64,000 bases of DNA from Sphingobium sp. CR2-8 (GTDB lineage Bacteria; Pseudomonadota; Alphaproteobacteria; Sphingomonadales; Sphingomonadaceae). The DNA lies in assembly GCF_035818615.1 (NCBI RefSeq), contig NZ_JAYKZY010000002.1:994501-1058500 (forward strand), given 5' to 3'. Below are positions 9,639 to 18,381 of the stretch, piece by piece (the first letter of the stretch is position 1; the number at the start of each line of letters is the position of its first letter). The notes under the pieces were generated by a model, which had not been told where the DNA came from, did no database searches, and saw only the letters and a program-made list of their open reading frames with translations. A program made the translations under genes and the position numbers.

Positions 9639-10061
9639 TCAGGATGTTAGTCTTGTTCCGCGTCGCGAAGGCGGCGCCGAGGCTTGAGAACCTCGCTTAT
9701 GATCCCGGTGGGGGAACTGGGCCGGGGCGCCGGGATGGATGGCGATCGCCTGGGTCGTGTTCAGCTGAATGCAGTCGCACCAGGGCGACAGGATCGTCTC
9801 GACGATGCCGAGTATCAGGTCATGCTGGACCAGAGCCCTGGCATGGTCGGACCGGATCAGGAGCCGACCGAAGCGCTTGGTGGTTTCGCCGTAGAAATGG
9901 CCCTGCCCAAAGGGCGTGCGGGCGAAATCGCCGGCCAGATCGTCGTCGAGCGCCGCGATGGCCGCGGCCGGCAGGGCATCCGGGACGAGGCAATAGCCTT
10001 GCGTCTTAAGTTCGGTCGCGTGGCGCGCGATCGCTTGGGTGAGCGTGATGGAGACGGTCAT
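9639..10061 (-). pseudogene. Truncated phytanoyl-CoA dioxygenase (PhyH) remnant
   Basis: PhyH-family proteins are Fe(II)/2-oxoglutarate dioxygenases of usually 250-300 residues. This frame starts at ATG 10061 with a GGAG ribosome site, 13 bases after luxI. It shows TQGYCLVPDALPAAAIAALD, LNTTQAIAIHPG and PHRDH, which contains the metal-binding HxD. Soon after PHRDH (around 9715) the family resemblance stops and the frame ends with an unrelated basic tail, so the C-terminal half with the second metal His and the co-substrate Arg is gone. PhyH genes commonly follow luxI in sphingomonads, so this is a decayed member of that set. Confidence 0.7.
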
Positions 10062-10074
10062 GGCGGCGTCTCCT

Positions 10075-10689
10075 TCAGGCAGCGACGCGCTGGTGGATGC
10101 GCAGCGGCGACGCAACAATGCCGCGCTCAGCCAACAACGCCTTTGTGTCCGACGCAATGTCGATGCGGAGCGCGCCGAGCATGGTCCCGTCGATCCTGCG
10201 CGGCGGGCCAAGCGGCGTGCAGTGCCAGCCAAAGGCAAGGATCTGCTGCAACCAGCCCATCTCGGCAATGGCGCTATAGGCGATGATGCCGTGCGCCAGG
10301 GCATGATCGACCAGGGCGGTCACCAGCGTATCGCGGACCTGCCGCCGCTCCGCCGCCCGCAGGCGGCGATCCAGGCAGAAGCGGGTGATTTCCTGGATGT
10401 CCGGTGCCTGCGGCGGTGCCTGCTCACACAGGTCGGGATAGAAATCGCCCAATATATGGGGGCCTGTCGTGGGCAGGAGTCGGGCTGATCCCAGATGGGT
10501 CCCGTCAGGGTCGGCCAGGATCAGATAGGTCGCATGCGCGTCGTCATATTGATCGATCTCATAGCTGTCGGCGAGCACCGGCACGTCCCATTTGAGCAGG
10601 TCGACAAAGACGGATTTGCGGGCGGCGAACATCGAACGCAGGACGGCGTCCGAGGCCGGTCGCGCAGCGGATTGACGGATATGCAACAT
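10075..10689 (-). CDS. luxI: Acyl-homoserine-lactone synthase, LuxI family
   Basis: A 204-residue enzyme that makes an acyl-homoserine lactone from S-adenosylmethionine and acyl-ACP. The conserved residues of the family are present: Arg24, Phe28 and Trp34 (AARKSVFVDLLKWDVP), Asp46 and Asp49 (EIDQYDD), Arg70 (GSARLLPTTG), Phe83, Glu100 and Arg103 (QEITRFCLD). ATG 10689 follows an AGGGAG site; a longer upstream frame has no LuxI character. It is 56 bases downstream of luxR on the same strand. No clear lux box was seen in that gap. The acyl chain cannot be predicted from sequence. Confidence 0.93.
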   Translation of the reverse strand: MLHIRQSAARPASDAVLRSMFAARKSVFVDLLKWDVPVLADSYEIDQYDDAHATYLILADPDGTHLGSARLLPTTGPHILGDFYPDLCEQAPPQAPDIQEITRFCLDRRLRAAERRQVRDTLVTALVDHALAHGIIAYSAIAEMGWLQQILAFGWHCTPLGPPRRIDGTMLGALRIDIASDTKALLAERGIVASPLRIHQRVAA

Positions 10690-10745
10690 GATAAGGACTC
10701 CCTGGCCGTGATCGGTCCAGGGTCGCCTCGCGGCGGGTCCGGCCG

Positions 10746-11522
10746 CTATTCCGGAAAAGGGTAATAGCGGCGGCGGAAAATATCCGAGAAGGTCAGTGTT
10801 CCGTCGAAGAGCGTCAGGATCACCAGATATGTCCGCTTGTTCACGCCATAGCGCTCGCACGCCTGCTTGATATGGCGGGCTACCGTCTCTTCGCCCACCT
10901 GCAGGATCAGGCTGATCTCCCAGTCGCTCTTGCCGCGTGCGACCCAGAGCACGCAGTCCCGCTGGCGGTCGGTGAGCATCGGGCGCGGCGGTGTCTGCCG
11001 CAGGCTGCCACTGGACCAGAGGCGCCGCGCGCCTTCGAACGCGAACAGGCCCGCAAATTGCGCCAGCGGCAGCATGTCATGCGGCAGCGGTCGTCCGGCT
11101 TCATTCGCGAACGAGCAGGAGCCGCGCGCTTCGCCGGGCACATGGACCGCCGGCACCGTGAAACCATCGCCGATGCCCTGCGCGCGACCCAAGGCCAATA
11201 TGCGACGATCGCGGCCCGACAACGGGATCATCTCCGCCATGTGCGACCAGGGAAAGCCGACGCTTGCCACATGGCTCGCGCGGTGGACCGGATCGGTCAC
11301 GCCCAGGGCATGGCGATGATAATAATCGGCCCATTGCGTCGGATAATTATGCAGATGGATCGCGCCGCCACTGGCCCTGGCGAGATCGACATGATGCGTC
11401 AGCGCAAAATATTGGAAGCCGAGCTGATCCGTCAGCCCCTTCATGGCCGCTGCGAAATCATCGCCGTTCGCCACGGCATCCACGACGCGTCTGAACTGCG
11501 TCGCCATATGCAACAATCTCAT
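10746..11522 (-). CDS. luxR: LuxR-family autoinducer-binding regulator
   Basis: A 258-residue cytosolic regulator. The N-terminal autoinducer-binding domain carries the usual Trp/Tyr/Asp/Pro/Trp set in YPTQWADYYHRHALGVTDPV and FPWSHM. The C-terminal LuxR-type helix-turn-helix is seen in LTDRQRDCVLWVARGKSDWE, EETVARHIKQACERYGV and NKRTYLV. It is the first gene of a luxR-luxI-phyH(remnant) run on the minus strand and probably binds the LuxI product. The upstream region is shared with the divergent DUF6499/DUF2285 gene. Confidence 0.92.
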   Translation of the reverse strand: MRLLHMATQFRRVVDAVANGDDFAAAMKGLTDQLGFQYFALTHHVDLARASGGAIHLHNYPTQWADYYHRHALGVTDPVHRASHVASVGFPWSHMAEMIPLSGRDRRILALGRAQGIGDGFTVPAVHVPGEARGSCSFANEAGRPLPHDMLPLAQFAGLFAFEGARRLWSSGSLRQTPPRPMLTDRQRDCVLWVARGKSDWEISLILQVGEETVARHIKQACERYGVNKRTYLVILTLFDGTLTFSDIFRRRYYPFPE

Positions 11523-11737
11523 AAGACGATGTCGCGATCACCGGCAGTGTCTCAAGTCACCGCGCGCCCGGCGTCCGCCCTTTCCCGTCCTCTCGGGCCA
11601 GGCGCTGGTGTCTCATTTCAGCACCCAACAACTCCAGTAACAAAATTGTCATATCATAACGGCTTTAGTAGAAAAAGACCGGCGCTAGCCTTGTCGGGCG
11701 CGCAACGCTGCCATGGCGAGCGCATCCTCTGGAGGGT

Positions 11738-12569
11738 ATGGTCTTGTCGTCGCTCGATCGGCGGCGGCAGAGGCGGCCGGTGAATTTGCCGACCGGCGAA
11801 CGCCCTTCGCGCGATTGGCGGGATGCCGCAGGCTATGCGCGACTGCGCGGGATCGACCGGGCCGGCCTCATGTGGGAATGGCTGCGCCGCGATCCCGATT
11901 ATATCGCCTGGCATGTGCGGGCCAGTACGGCCACGCGCGGCATCGATCCCGACCCGCTCCCTTGGGGGCTGCACTTTCGCCGAGCATCCGAGCCGCGCAG
12001 CGCCCGAGGCCCGGATCATCTGGCATGCCGATTTCGATCCGGGGACGATGGCCGTCGCCGCCATCCCCGCTGATCCGGCCGATCCCGATAGCCTGGATCT
12101 CGACCGAATCGCCCCCTGGCTCGCCGTTGCCATCGGCAGGGAGGGACGCGAACATGCCGTCCTGTCCGACGGTTGGCATCATATCCGTATCGATATTGAG
12201 GAAGGGCGGCTGACAGGACAGCAAGCCGTCCTGCTGCATTTCCGCTTGCAGGGCATCCTGTCTTCGCAGCAACGCTTATTGCCGCTGCGCCGGTTTCTCG
12301 ACCTGTGTCGCAGGCGGCAATTCTCGCGCGCGCTGTTTCCTTCCGATCCGCAGATCGCGCGGCTGGTCGATATGCTCCGCGTCCATGATGCGCTCGGGCA
12401 GGGGGCCAGCCAGCGCGACATCGGTGCCGCCCTGTTCGGGGACGCGCGCGTGGCGCAGGACTGGACGGGATCGTCCGATTCGCTGCGGTCGCGGGTGCGT
12501 CGGCTGGTGCGCGAGGCTGGCGCCATGGCGCGTGGCGGCTGGCGGCAATTGATGGGGCGGAGGGGGTGA
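11738..12569 (+). pseudogene. DUF6499/DUF2285 element-associated regulator, frameshifted
   Basis: The N-terminal part (11738 to about 11977) reads DWRDAAGYARLRGIDRAGLM and WEWLRRDPDYIAWH, the DUF6499-type start. The remainder (to 12569) lies in the next frame: AEHPSRAAPEARIIWHADFD, VLSDGWHHIRIDI and a DUF2285 tail with LFGDARVAQDW and SLRSRVRRLVREAG. Removing one T from TTT at 11975-11977 joins them as PWGLHFAEHPS. Such genes are common in conjugative and integrative elements of alphaproteobacteria. ATG 11738 is one base after GGAGGG, so TTG 11744 may be the true start. The break is probably real decay. Confidence 0.65.
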
Positions 12570-12624
12570 TATGCCGATTCACCGCCTGACAGCGGCGATG
12601 CCTACCGTGTGACGATAGGGCTGG

Positions 12625-12734
12625 CGCCTCGCGCCGGTAAAGCGGCGCGACCGCGCTCTACGGCGCGAAGCCAGGCTTCTTGCCGCCGAGCCCCGTTGCC
12701 GGGTCTCGGCCTGCCGGTGACGATCGCTGGCGCG
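12625..12734. repeat. Dispersed direct repeat, copy A block 1
   Basis: Starts CGCCTCGCGCCGGT and matches 19925-20036 in the same orientation with only a few substitutions and two single-base gaps over about 110 bases. It lies just downstream of the DUF2285 gene. Confidence 0.85.
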
Positions 12735-12755
12735 CGGCAGCGCTGCTGACCCTTC

Positions 12756-12809
12756 CGGTCGCCGCTTGCGCGGCGGCGCTGTTGGTAGCCTCTCCCGGTG
12801 GCGCGGGAG
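12756..12809. repeat. Dispersed direct repeat, copy A block 2
   Basis: Starts CGGTCGCCGCTTG and matches 20294-20347 with about five mismatches. In copy A blocks 1 and 2 are about 20 bases apart; in copy B about 260, so one copy has lost or gained the middle. Confidence 0.8.
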
Positions 12810-13107
12810 CGGTATGGTCAAGGCCCAAATGGCTACCTTTGATCAGTGCGGGTTCTGATCGGCTTGTGGGACATCCCAGCCCTTCAAGCCGGGTTCGCAG
12901 AACGACGGCTCCAGCCAGAGCCGGGCATTCTTGGCAAAGCAAATACCCGCCGGTGTCCGCGAAGATTGGCGGAATGAAATCCGGTAGGTTTCCGAGAAGT
13001 GGGTGCCGTCATCACGCAACGGCCACCTTTTTAAAAGGATGGTGAATTGGGAAATGGGCGGGTTCTCAAAAGAACTCTCAGCCAAGCTGAAGCGAAAAAC
13101 AGCAACA

Positions 13108-13947
13108 TTAGGTATCGAGGAACGCTTTGGCCTTCGCGAGAAAAGCGTCGTGATATTGGAAGATACCGCCATGCCCGGCGTCGGGGTAGAGAACGAGCTC
13201 CGCTCCGGGGATGCGGCGCGCGAGGTCGGTGGAGTTCTCGCTCGGCACCATGATGTCATGGTCGCCATTGGCGACCAGCGTCGGCTGGCGGAGGAGCGAT
13301 AGGTCCTGCGGTGACTGCCTGCCCCACGCCTCGATCGCCTTGCGTTGGCGACCGAAGGCCCGAAGTCTGACGGCCTTGTCACGGTCCACCGTGCGGGTTT
13401 TAAGCCGCGCGAGGAACGCCTTCGCCGCCTGCCGACCGTTGGCGGTGTCGGTGAAGAACAGAAAGGTCTTTGGGTCCTGCAGCGTCACCACACCCTTGAG
13501 GATCAGCGGCAGCGACACCCGACCTACCCGCTCAATCCCGGTGCCCCCGGCAGGGCCAGTGCCCGCCAGGACGAGACGACGAACAAGATCGGGCTGCCGG
13601 AGCGTGATCTCCTGCGCGACGAAGCCGCCGAGCGAAAAGCCGATCAGGTCGACCTTTGCCAGCCCCAGTGCTCCAATCATCGCGATCATGTCGATTGCCA
13701 TGTCTCCGACGGTCAACGGTGCCGCGCCACCCGAACGGCCGATGCCGCGATAGTCGAGTGCGTAGATCGGACGGTCTGCGGCCAACCCCTCGACGATCGG
13801 CGGGTCGAAATTGTCGAGATTGGCACCCCAGTGATTGAGGAGCACGATCGGCGTGCCCCGGTCGGGGCCGAGGCGTCGATAGGCGAAGCGGGTTCCCGCC
13901 GCCTCGACCGTGAGCGTCGGAGCCGTGTTCCAGTCCGCGCGGCTCAT
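13108..13947 (-). CDS. Alpha/beta hydrolase
   Basis: A 279-residue cytosolic alpha/beta-hydrolase-fold enzyme. Oxyanion segment LLNHWGAN, nucleophile elbow GFSLGG (Ser), acid in NGDHDIMVP (Asp) and His in DAGHGG are all in order. It resembles small esterases and haloperoxidase-like hydrolases; the substrate is unknown. Its start overlaps the stop of the upstream oxidoreductase by four bases (ATGA), and it is the last gene of the leftward operon SDR, ene-reductase, quinone-reductase-like enzyme, hydrolase. Confidence 0.87.
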   Translation of the reverse strand: MSRADWNTAPTLTVEAAGTRFAYRRLGPDRGTPIVLLNHWGANLDNFDPPIVEGLAADRPIYALDYRGIGRSGGAAPLTVGDMAIDMIAMIGALGLAKVDLIGFSLGGFVAQEITLRQPDLVRRLVLAGTGPAGGTGIERVGRVSLPLILKGVVTLQDPKTFLFFTDTANGRQAAKAFLARLKTRTVDRDKAVRLRAFGRQRKAIEAWGRQSPQDLSLLRQPTLVANGDHDIMVPSENSTDLARRIPGAELVLYPDAGHGGIFQYHDAFLAKAKAFLDT

Positions 13948-14945
13948 CGCACGCGCACCACGAGCTTGCCCTTGGCCCCGCCCTTGTCGAGCTGCGCCAT
14001 CGCATCATCCATCCGGTCGAACGGGAAGACCCGGTCGACCACGGGTTTGATCGTTCCATTCTCAATCAGCGACGTAAGTTTCGCTAGCTGCCCGCCATCG
14101 GCGTGCATGAACAGGAACGAATAATCGACGCCCGCCCGCTTCGCCTTGCGGCGGATGCCGACACTCGTCGCGCGTAGCAACAGGCGCAGGACGATGTTCA
14201 GCCCCTGCGCTTTGGCGAACGCCGGATCGGGCGGCCCGGAAATCGAGATCAGCTTGCCGCCGGGTTTGAGCACCTTGAGCGACTTCTCCAGCGTTTTGCC
14301 GTCCAGGCTATTGAGCACGACGTCATAGCCGGAAAGTTCCTCTGAAAAATCCTGCTTCTTATAGTCGATCACGACATCGGCACCGAGGCTGCGGACGAGG
14401 TCTGCATTGGCCGCGCTCGCCGTCGTCGCGACGGTTGCGCCGAGATGCCTGGCGAGTTGGATCGCCAGCGTGCCGACCCCGCCCGAGCCGGCATGGATCA
14501 GGACCTTCTGCCCCTTCTTCAGTTTCGCGCGCTCGACCAGCACCTGCCAGACGGTCAACCCGACGAGCGGGATCGAAGCCGCTTCCTCCATCGACAGATT
14601 GGCGGGTTTCAGCGCGAGATCGGCTTGCTTAACAGCGATGTGCTCGGCGAACGTGCCGATATGGCCGTCGCGCGGGCGGGCATAGACCTCGTCGCCCGGC
14701 TTGAACCCGCGCACCCCCTGACCGACCGACACCACCGTGCCGGCCAGATCATGCCCCAGCACGAAGGGGGGCTTGTAGGGCAGGATCGGCTTGAACGCCC
14801 CGTCGCGGATCTTCGCGTCGAGCTGGTTAAGGCCAGCCGCATGGATCTCGACCAGCACCTCGTCGGCCGCAGGTACGGGCTCAGGCATGTCGCCGAGGCG
14901 CAGCGATTGCTGCTTGCCGTAGCGATCAAGAACATAGGCTTTCAT
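13944..14945 (-). CDS. NADP-dependent oxidoreductase, zinc-independent MDR / quinone reductase type
   Basis: A 333-residue medium-chain dehydrogenase/reductase. The N-terminal GroES-like domain has GLNQLDAKIRDG and LGHDLAGTVVSVG; the Rossmann domain has IHAGSGGVGTLAIQLA, matching quinone and enone reductases. The cysteine ligands of zinc alcohol dehydrogenases are absent. It likely reduces alpha,beta-unsaturated carbonyls or quinones with NADPH. It sits 11 bases after the ene-reductase gene and is coupled to the hydrolase. Confidence 0.88.
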   Translation of the reverse strand: MKAYVLDRYGKQQSLRLGDMPEPVPAADEVLVEIHAAGLNQLDAKIRDGAFKPILPYKPPFVLGHDLAGTVVSVGQGVRGFKPGDEVYARPRDGHIGTFAEHIAVKQADLALKPANLSMEEAASIPLVGLTVWQVLVERAKLKKGQKVLIHAGSGGVGTLAIQLARHLGATVATTASAANADLVRSLGADVVIDYKKQDFSEELSGYDVVLNSLDGKTLEKSLKVLKPGGKLISISGPPDPAFAKAQGLNIVLRLLLRATSVGIRRKAKRAGVDYSFLFMHADGGQLAKLTSLIENGTIKPVVDRVFPFDRMDDAMAQLDKGGAKGKLVVRVR

Positions 14946-14956
14946 TTGCCTTCTCC

Positions 14957-16036
14957 TCAGGCACCAGCCAGCGTCGGATAGTCGGTATAGCCCTTCGCGC
15001 CGCCACCATAAAGCGTGGAAGGATCGAGCTGGTTGAGCTCCGCGCCCGACTTCAACCGCTCGACGAAATCGGGATTGGCGATGAAGCCGCGCCCGAACGC
15101 GAACAGGTCCGCCTTGCCTGCGGCCAGTTGCTCCTCGGCGAGTGCCTTGTCGAAGCCGTTGTTGGCGAGGAAGGTGCCGCCGAACTTACGACGCAGCGCG
15201 CCATAGTCGAACGGCTTGGCATCGCGCGGCCCACCGGTCGCACCCTCGACGACGTGGAGATAGGCGATCTTCATTTCGCCCAACTTCTCTGCGACATGGT
15301 CGAACTGCGGCTGCTCGTCGTCCGCCGGCACGATGCCGCTCGCAGGCGAGACCGGCGACAGGCGCACGCCGGTCCGGTTCGCGCCGATTTCCCCAGCGAC
15401 GGCGGCCGTGACCTCCAGCAGCAGACGGGCACGGTTCTCGATCGAACCGCCATAGGCATCGGTTCGCACGTTCGCGGTCTCACGCAGGAATTCGTCGAGC
15501 AGATATCCATTGGCGCCATGCACCTCGACGCCGTCGAAGCCGGCGTCCATCGCGTTCGCGGCCGCCTGGCGGAAGCTCTCGACGATGCCTGGCAGCTCGT
15601 CCAGCTCGAGCGCGCGCGGCTCGGACACATCCGCAAAGCCGTTATTGACGAAGGTCTTGGCCTCGGCGCGGATCGCCGAGGGTGCGACCGGTGCCTTACC
15701 ACCATGCAGATCGACATGGCTAACGCGCCCGACGTGCCAGAGCTGGACGAAGATGCGGCCGCCTTTGCCGTGCACCGCATCCGTCACCATGCGCCACGCA
15801 GCGATCTGCTCGGGCGTGTAGAGGCCGGGCGTGTCCTGATACCCTTGCGCCTGCACCGACACCTGCGTCGCCTCGGTAATGATGAGGCCGGCGGATGCGC
15901 GCTGCGCGTAATATTCCGCCGCATGCTCGCTCGGCAGGAGGCCGGGTGCGGCGCGGTTGCGGGTCAGCGGCGCCATGACGATACGATTGGGCGGCGTCAG
16001 CGGGCCGAGTTGATACGGGGAGAAAAGATCGCTCAT
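14957..16036 (-). CDS. Ene-reductase of the Old Yellow Enzyme family
   Basis: A 359-residue FMN enzyme, the usual size for NemA/OYE alkene reductases, which reduce activated double bonds, nitrate esters or N-ethylmaleimide. Visible are the N-terminal PNRIVMAPLTRNRA, the barrel segment GGRIFVQLWHVGR, the substrate-binding His/Asn pair in VHGANGYLLDEFL, NVRTDAYGGSIENR, and FMN-phosphate segments LANNGF and FAFGRGFIANPDF. It is the second gene of the operon divergent from the tetR gene. A role in handling toxic electrophiles is inferred. Confidence 0.92.
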   Translation of the reverse strand: MSDLFSPYQLGPLTPPNRIVMAPLTRNRAAPGLLPSEHAAEYYAQRASAGLIITEATQVSVQAQGYQDTPGLYTPEQIAAWRMVTDAVHGKGGRIFVQLWHVGRVSHVDLHGGKAPVAPSAIRAEAKTFVNNGFADVSEPRALELDELPGIVESFRQAAANAMDAGFDGVEVHGANGYLLDEFLRETANVRTDAYGGSIENRARLLLEVTAAVAGEIGANRTGVRLSPVSPASGIVPADDEQPQFDHVAEKLGEMKIAYLHVVEGATGGPRDAKPFDYGALRRKFGGTFLANNGFDKALAEEQLAAGKADLFAFGRGFIANPDFVERLKSGAELNQLDPSTLYGGGAKGYTDYPTLAGA

Positions 16037-16063
16037 AGTTGGTCCTTGTTGGAAAAATGGGGG

Positions 16064-16846
16064 TCAGGCTGCGGTGTAGCGGGGCGCGGGGTGGACCGAG
16101 CCAAAGTGCGGCACCATCGCCCGACGCGCCTGGTCGTATGCGTCCCACAGCGTCCCGTCGTGCAGCGGCGGAATGGTGACGCCCTCGCGGCGATCGAAGC
16201 CGACGAGCGCGGCGTCGACCAGCTCGTTCACGTCCATCATCGGCGGTAGGCTTGCCTCGTCGGCGCCGGCACGGCCCCACAGCTCGGTGCGGGTTGCCGC
16301 CGGCAGCACGGCCTGGACGTAAACGCCCTTGGGTCCGAGTTCGAGCGACAATCCCTGCGACAGGAAGAGAACGAAGGCCTTGGTAGCGCCGTAGACACTC
16401 ATGCCGAACTCGGGCACCAGCCCGACGACCGAGCCGATGTTGACGATCGCGCCTTCGCCAGCCTGCGCCAGCCGTGGAGCGATGGCGCTGGCGAGGCGGA
16501 CGACCGACGTCGTGTTGAGCGCGACCAGCTGATCCACCGCATCAGTCGATTGATCGACGAACGCGCCATTCAAGCCCGCGCCGGCGTTGTTGATGAGCGT
16601 GCCGATCCTGCCATCGTCGCGCAGTCGCGTCTCGACCGTTGCCAACTGGGCGGTGTCGGTCAGGTCGGCGGGCAGAACGTCGACGGCAACGTCATGCTCC
16701 GATGACAGCTTCGTCGCCAGCGCTTTCAGCCGCGCCTCGTCACGGGCGACCAGCACTAGATCGTGGCCGCGTCGGGCGAAGCGATCGGCGTAGGTGGCGC
16801 CGATGCCGGTCGAGGCACCGGTGATGAGAATAGTCGTATTGGTCAT
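16064..16846 (-). CDS. Short-chain dehydrogenase/reductase
   Basis: A 260-residue Rossmann-fold SDR. Cofactor motif ITGASTGIGATYA, NNAG motif (LINNAGAGLNGAF), catalytic Ser in NIGSVVGL and YxxxK in VYGATKAFVLFLSQG are present. The adjacent VARDEARLKALA suggests preference for NADP. It is the first gene of the operon and starts 107 bases from the divergent tetR gene, with a large inverted repeat between them, so it is likely directly repressed by that regulator. Confidence 0.9.
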   Translation of the reverse strand: MTNTTILITGASTGIGATYADRFARRGHDLVLVARDEARLKALATKLSSEHDVAVDVLPADLTDTAQLATVETRLRDDGRIGTLINNAGAGLNGAFVDQSTDAVDQLVALNTTSVVRLASAIAPRLAQAGEGAIVNIGSVVGLVPEFGMSVYGATKAFVLFLSQGLSLELGPKGVYVQAVLPAATRTELWGRAGADEASLPPMMDVNELVDAALVGFDRREGVTIPPLHDGTLWDAYDQARRAMVPHFGSVHPAPRYTAA

Positions 16847-16874
16847 GCTGTTGCCCTTTGCGGCTGAAACACTA

Positions 16875-16925
16875 TATTCATGACAGTCGTCACGATAATA
16901 TTTTATGTGATAGCGATCATGAATA
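16875..16925. promoter_or_regulatory. Paired TetR-type operators between SDR and tetR genes
   Basis: TATTCATGA at 16875-16883 is the exact reverse complement of TCATGAATA at 16917-16925. Each arm also holds its own dyad: TGAC-AGTC-GTCA at 16881-16892 and TGAT-AGCG-ATCA at 16908-16919, centres 27 bases apart. The sites fill the AT-rich divergent promoter region, as expected for autoregulated TetR repressors controlling a neighbouring operon. Confidence 0.65.
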
Positions 16926-16953
16926 TGTCAACCGAGCGATCGGAGAATTTTTT

Positions 16954-17538
16954 ATGAAGGTCAGTCGCGACCAGATGGCGACCAACAGGGTACGCATACT
17001 CACCGAGGCAAGCCGGCTGTTCCGGGAGCGTGGCTTCGATGCGGTGACTGTGTCGGAGGTGATGAAGGCCGCCGGGCAGACTCATGGCGGCTTCTACAGC
17101 CACTTCGCATCCAAGGACGACCTTGTCGCCCAGACCATTGCGTTCGCGCTCGATGGCGAGGGTGAGACGATGCCCGATCTCCAAGGCTGGATCGACGTCT
17201 ATCTGTCACCGCTGCACCGCGATCATGCGGGCGAAGGATGCCCGACCGCCAGCCTTGCCGGGCTGATGCGCCAGCAGACACCGGAAGCGCGCGCGGCGAT
17301 GGCCAAGGGGCTGGACGCACAGATCGACCGGTTCGCGCGCTCCTTGCCTGACGGCGACCCGGCGGAACGTCGGCGCGAAGCAATCGGGCGGTGGTCGGCG
17401 ATGGTCGGCGCCCTCGTCATGGCACGGGCCGTCGACGATCCGGCGCTGGCCGATGAGTTGCTGACCAGCACGCGCGCGTGGATCGGGGCCGAGGGCGATG
17501 CTGCCGGAAGCGATGGATCAGAAGGAACCGGACGGTGA
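16954..17538 (+). CDS. TetR/AcrR-family transcriptional regulator
   Basis: A 194-residue repressor. The N-terminal helix-turn-helix reads RVRILTEASRLFRERGFDAV, TVSEVMKAAGQTHGGFYSHF and ASKDDLVAQ; the C-terminal ligand domain contains GEGCPTASLAG. ATG 16954 was chosen because GGAG lies at 16942-16945 and the upstream extension crosses the operator region. It is divergent from the SDR operon and followed, with overlapping codons, by a thioesterase. The inducer is unknown. Confidence 0.9.
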   Translation: MKVSRDQMATNRVRILTEASRLFRERGFDAVTVSEVMKAAGQTHGGFYSHFASKDDLVAQTIAFALDGEGETMPDLQGWIDVYLSPLHRDHAGEGCPTASLAGLMRQQTPEARAAMAKGLDAQIDRFARSLPDGDPAERRREAIGRWSAMVGALVMARAVDDPALADELLTSTRAWIGAEGDAAGSDGSEGTGR

Positions 17539-17993
17539 ACGTGATGCTCGACCATGCCGATCTGGATGGCCACGACCAGCTTGCCGCGCTGATGGCGACG
17601 GGTCGTCAGCCGCCGATCGGCGAGACGCTGGAGTTCGCGCTGGTGGAGTTGGAGCGCGGCCGCGTCGTGTTCGAAGGCTCGACATCACGCAAGGTGTTCA
17701 ACCCGCTCGGTTCGGTTCATGGTGGTTATGCGGCGACATTGCTCGACAGCGCCTGCGGCTGCGCCGTCCATTCCAGCCTGGCTGCCGGCCAGGGATACAC
17801 GACGCTGGAGCTGAAGGTGTCCTATCACCGCGCCCTGAGCGAGACGAGCGGCCCGGTTCGCGCTGAAGGCAAGCTCGTCTCGCTCGGACGCCGGGTCGCC
17901 TTCTCCGAGGCGCGCCTCGTCGATGCGCAGGGGCGGTTGTGCGCCTCCGCCACCTCGACTCTTCTGGTGTTTCCGATCACGCCAAAATCGTGA
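17535..17993 (+). CDS. PaaI-family hotdog thioesterase
   Basis: A 152-residue hotdog-fold protein with NPLGSVHGGYAATLLDSACG, which holds the HGG turn and catalytic Asp of PaaI/YbgC-type acyl-CoA thioesterases, and GYTTLELKVSYHRAL. GTG 17535 overlaps the tetR stop and has AAGGA 8 bases upstream; ATG 17544 is an alternative. It probably hydrolyses an acyl-CoA, perhaps one linked to the divergent redox operon, but that link is inferred from position. Confidence 0.85.
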   Translation: MNVMLDHADLDGHDQLAALMATGRQPPIGETLEFALVELERGRVVFEGSTSRKVFNPLGSVHGGYAATLLDSACGCAVHSSLAAGQGYTTLELKVSYHRALSETSGPVRAEGKLVSLGRRVAFSEARLVDAQGRLCASATSTLLVFPITPKS

Positions 17994-18304
17994 CCTGCGA
18001 ACTGTCAGTCCATCGTCTCGGTAAGAAAGTTCAGCGGAAAGCCGGGTCAGGTAAGCCTCTTCGCCCGCGCCAACACGCCGCTTTCCCAAAACCCGTTCCC
18101 GAATGAGTTTCGCGACACGGCCATTTCAAAATGGAGAAACGGGACTGCTACATGTGTTCGGAATGGCAATTTTCGGGAGGCTGTCGATTTGTTTGGATGA
18201 CCGAGAGTAGGGCGGCTGGCGTCGGGCTGCTTGCCGCAGTGCTGATGGCGGCTTCTGTTGGGAGCGGTCGTTCGGTTACTCACTCGGGAACGACCGGGTC
18301 TGGT
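17994..18304. other. Intergenic stretch before the IS element
   Basis: About 310 bases with no supportable gene. GGTCGTTC at 18266-18273 pairs with GAACGACC at 18288-18295, a possible hairpin close to the IS end. A minus-strand frame across 18047-18355 has no start signal or known motif. Confidence 0.45.
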
Positions 18305-18323
18305 CGATAGTGTTGAAAAACTC
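18305..18323. repeat. IS left terminal inverted repeat
   Basis: CGATAGTGTTGAAAAACTC; pairs with 19814-19832 with a single mismatch. Confidence 0.8.
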
Positions 18324-18381
18324 GGCCTTGCAGTAATCGCATAGTCCTGATTCACTGTGTCTGTCGTTGGGAGGCAGGCTG

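Larger units (their letters stand above)
12570..13107. other. Intergenic region holding repeat copy A
   Basis: About 540 bases with no supportable gene. It contains the two repeat blocks at 12625-12734 and 12756-12809 that recur at 19.9-20.3 kb. The part from about 12840 to 13100 may be the eroded end of a coding region, but no family was recognised. Confidence 0.5.

Noticed and set aside
18047..18355. Minus-strand frame spanning the left IS end
   Set aside because: It crosses the IS boundary and has no start signal or similarity I recognise.
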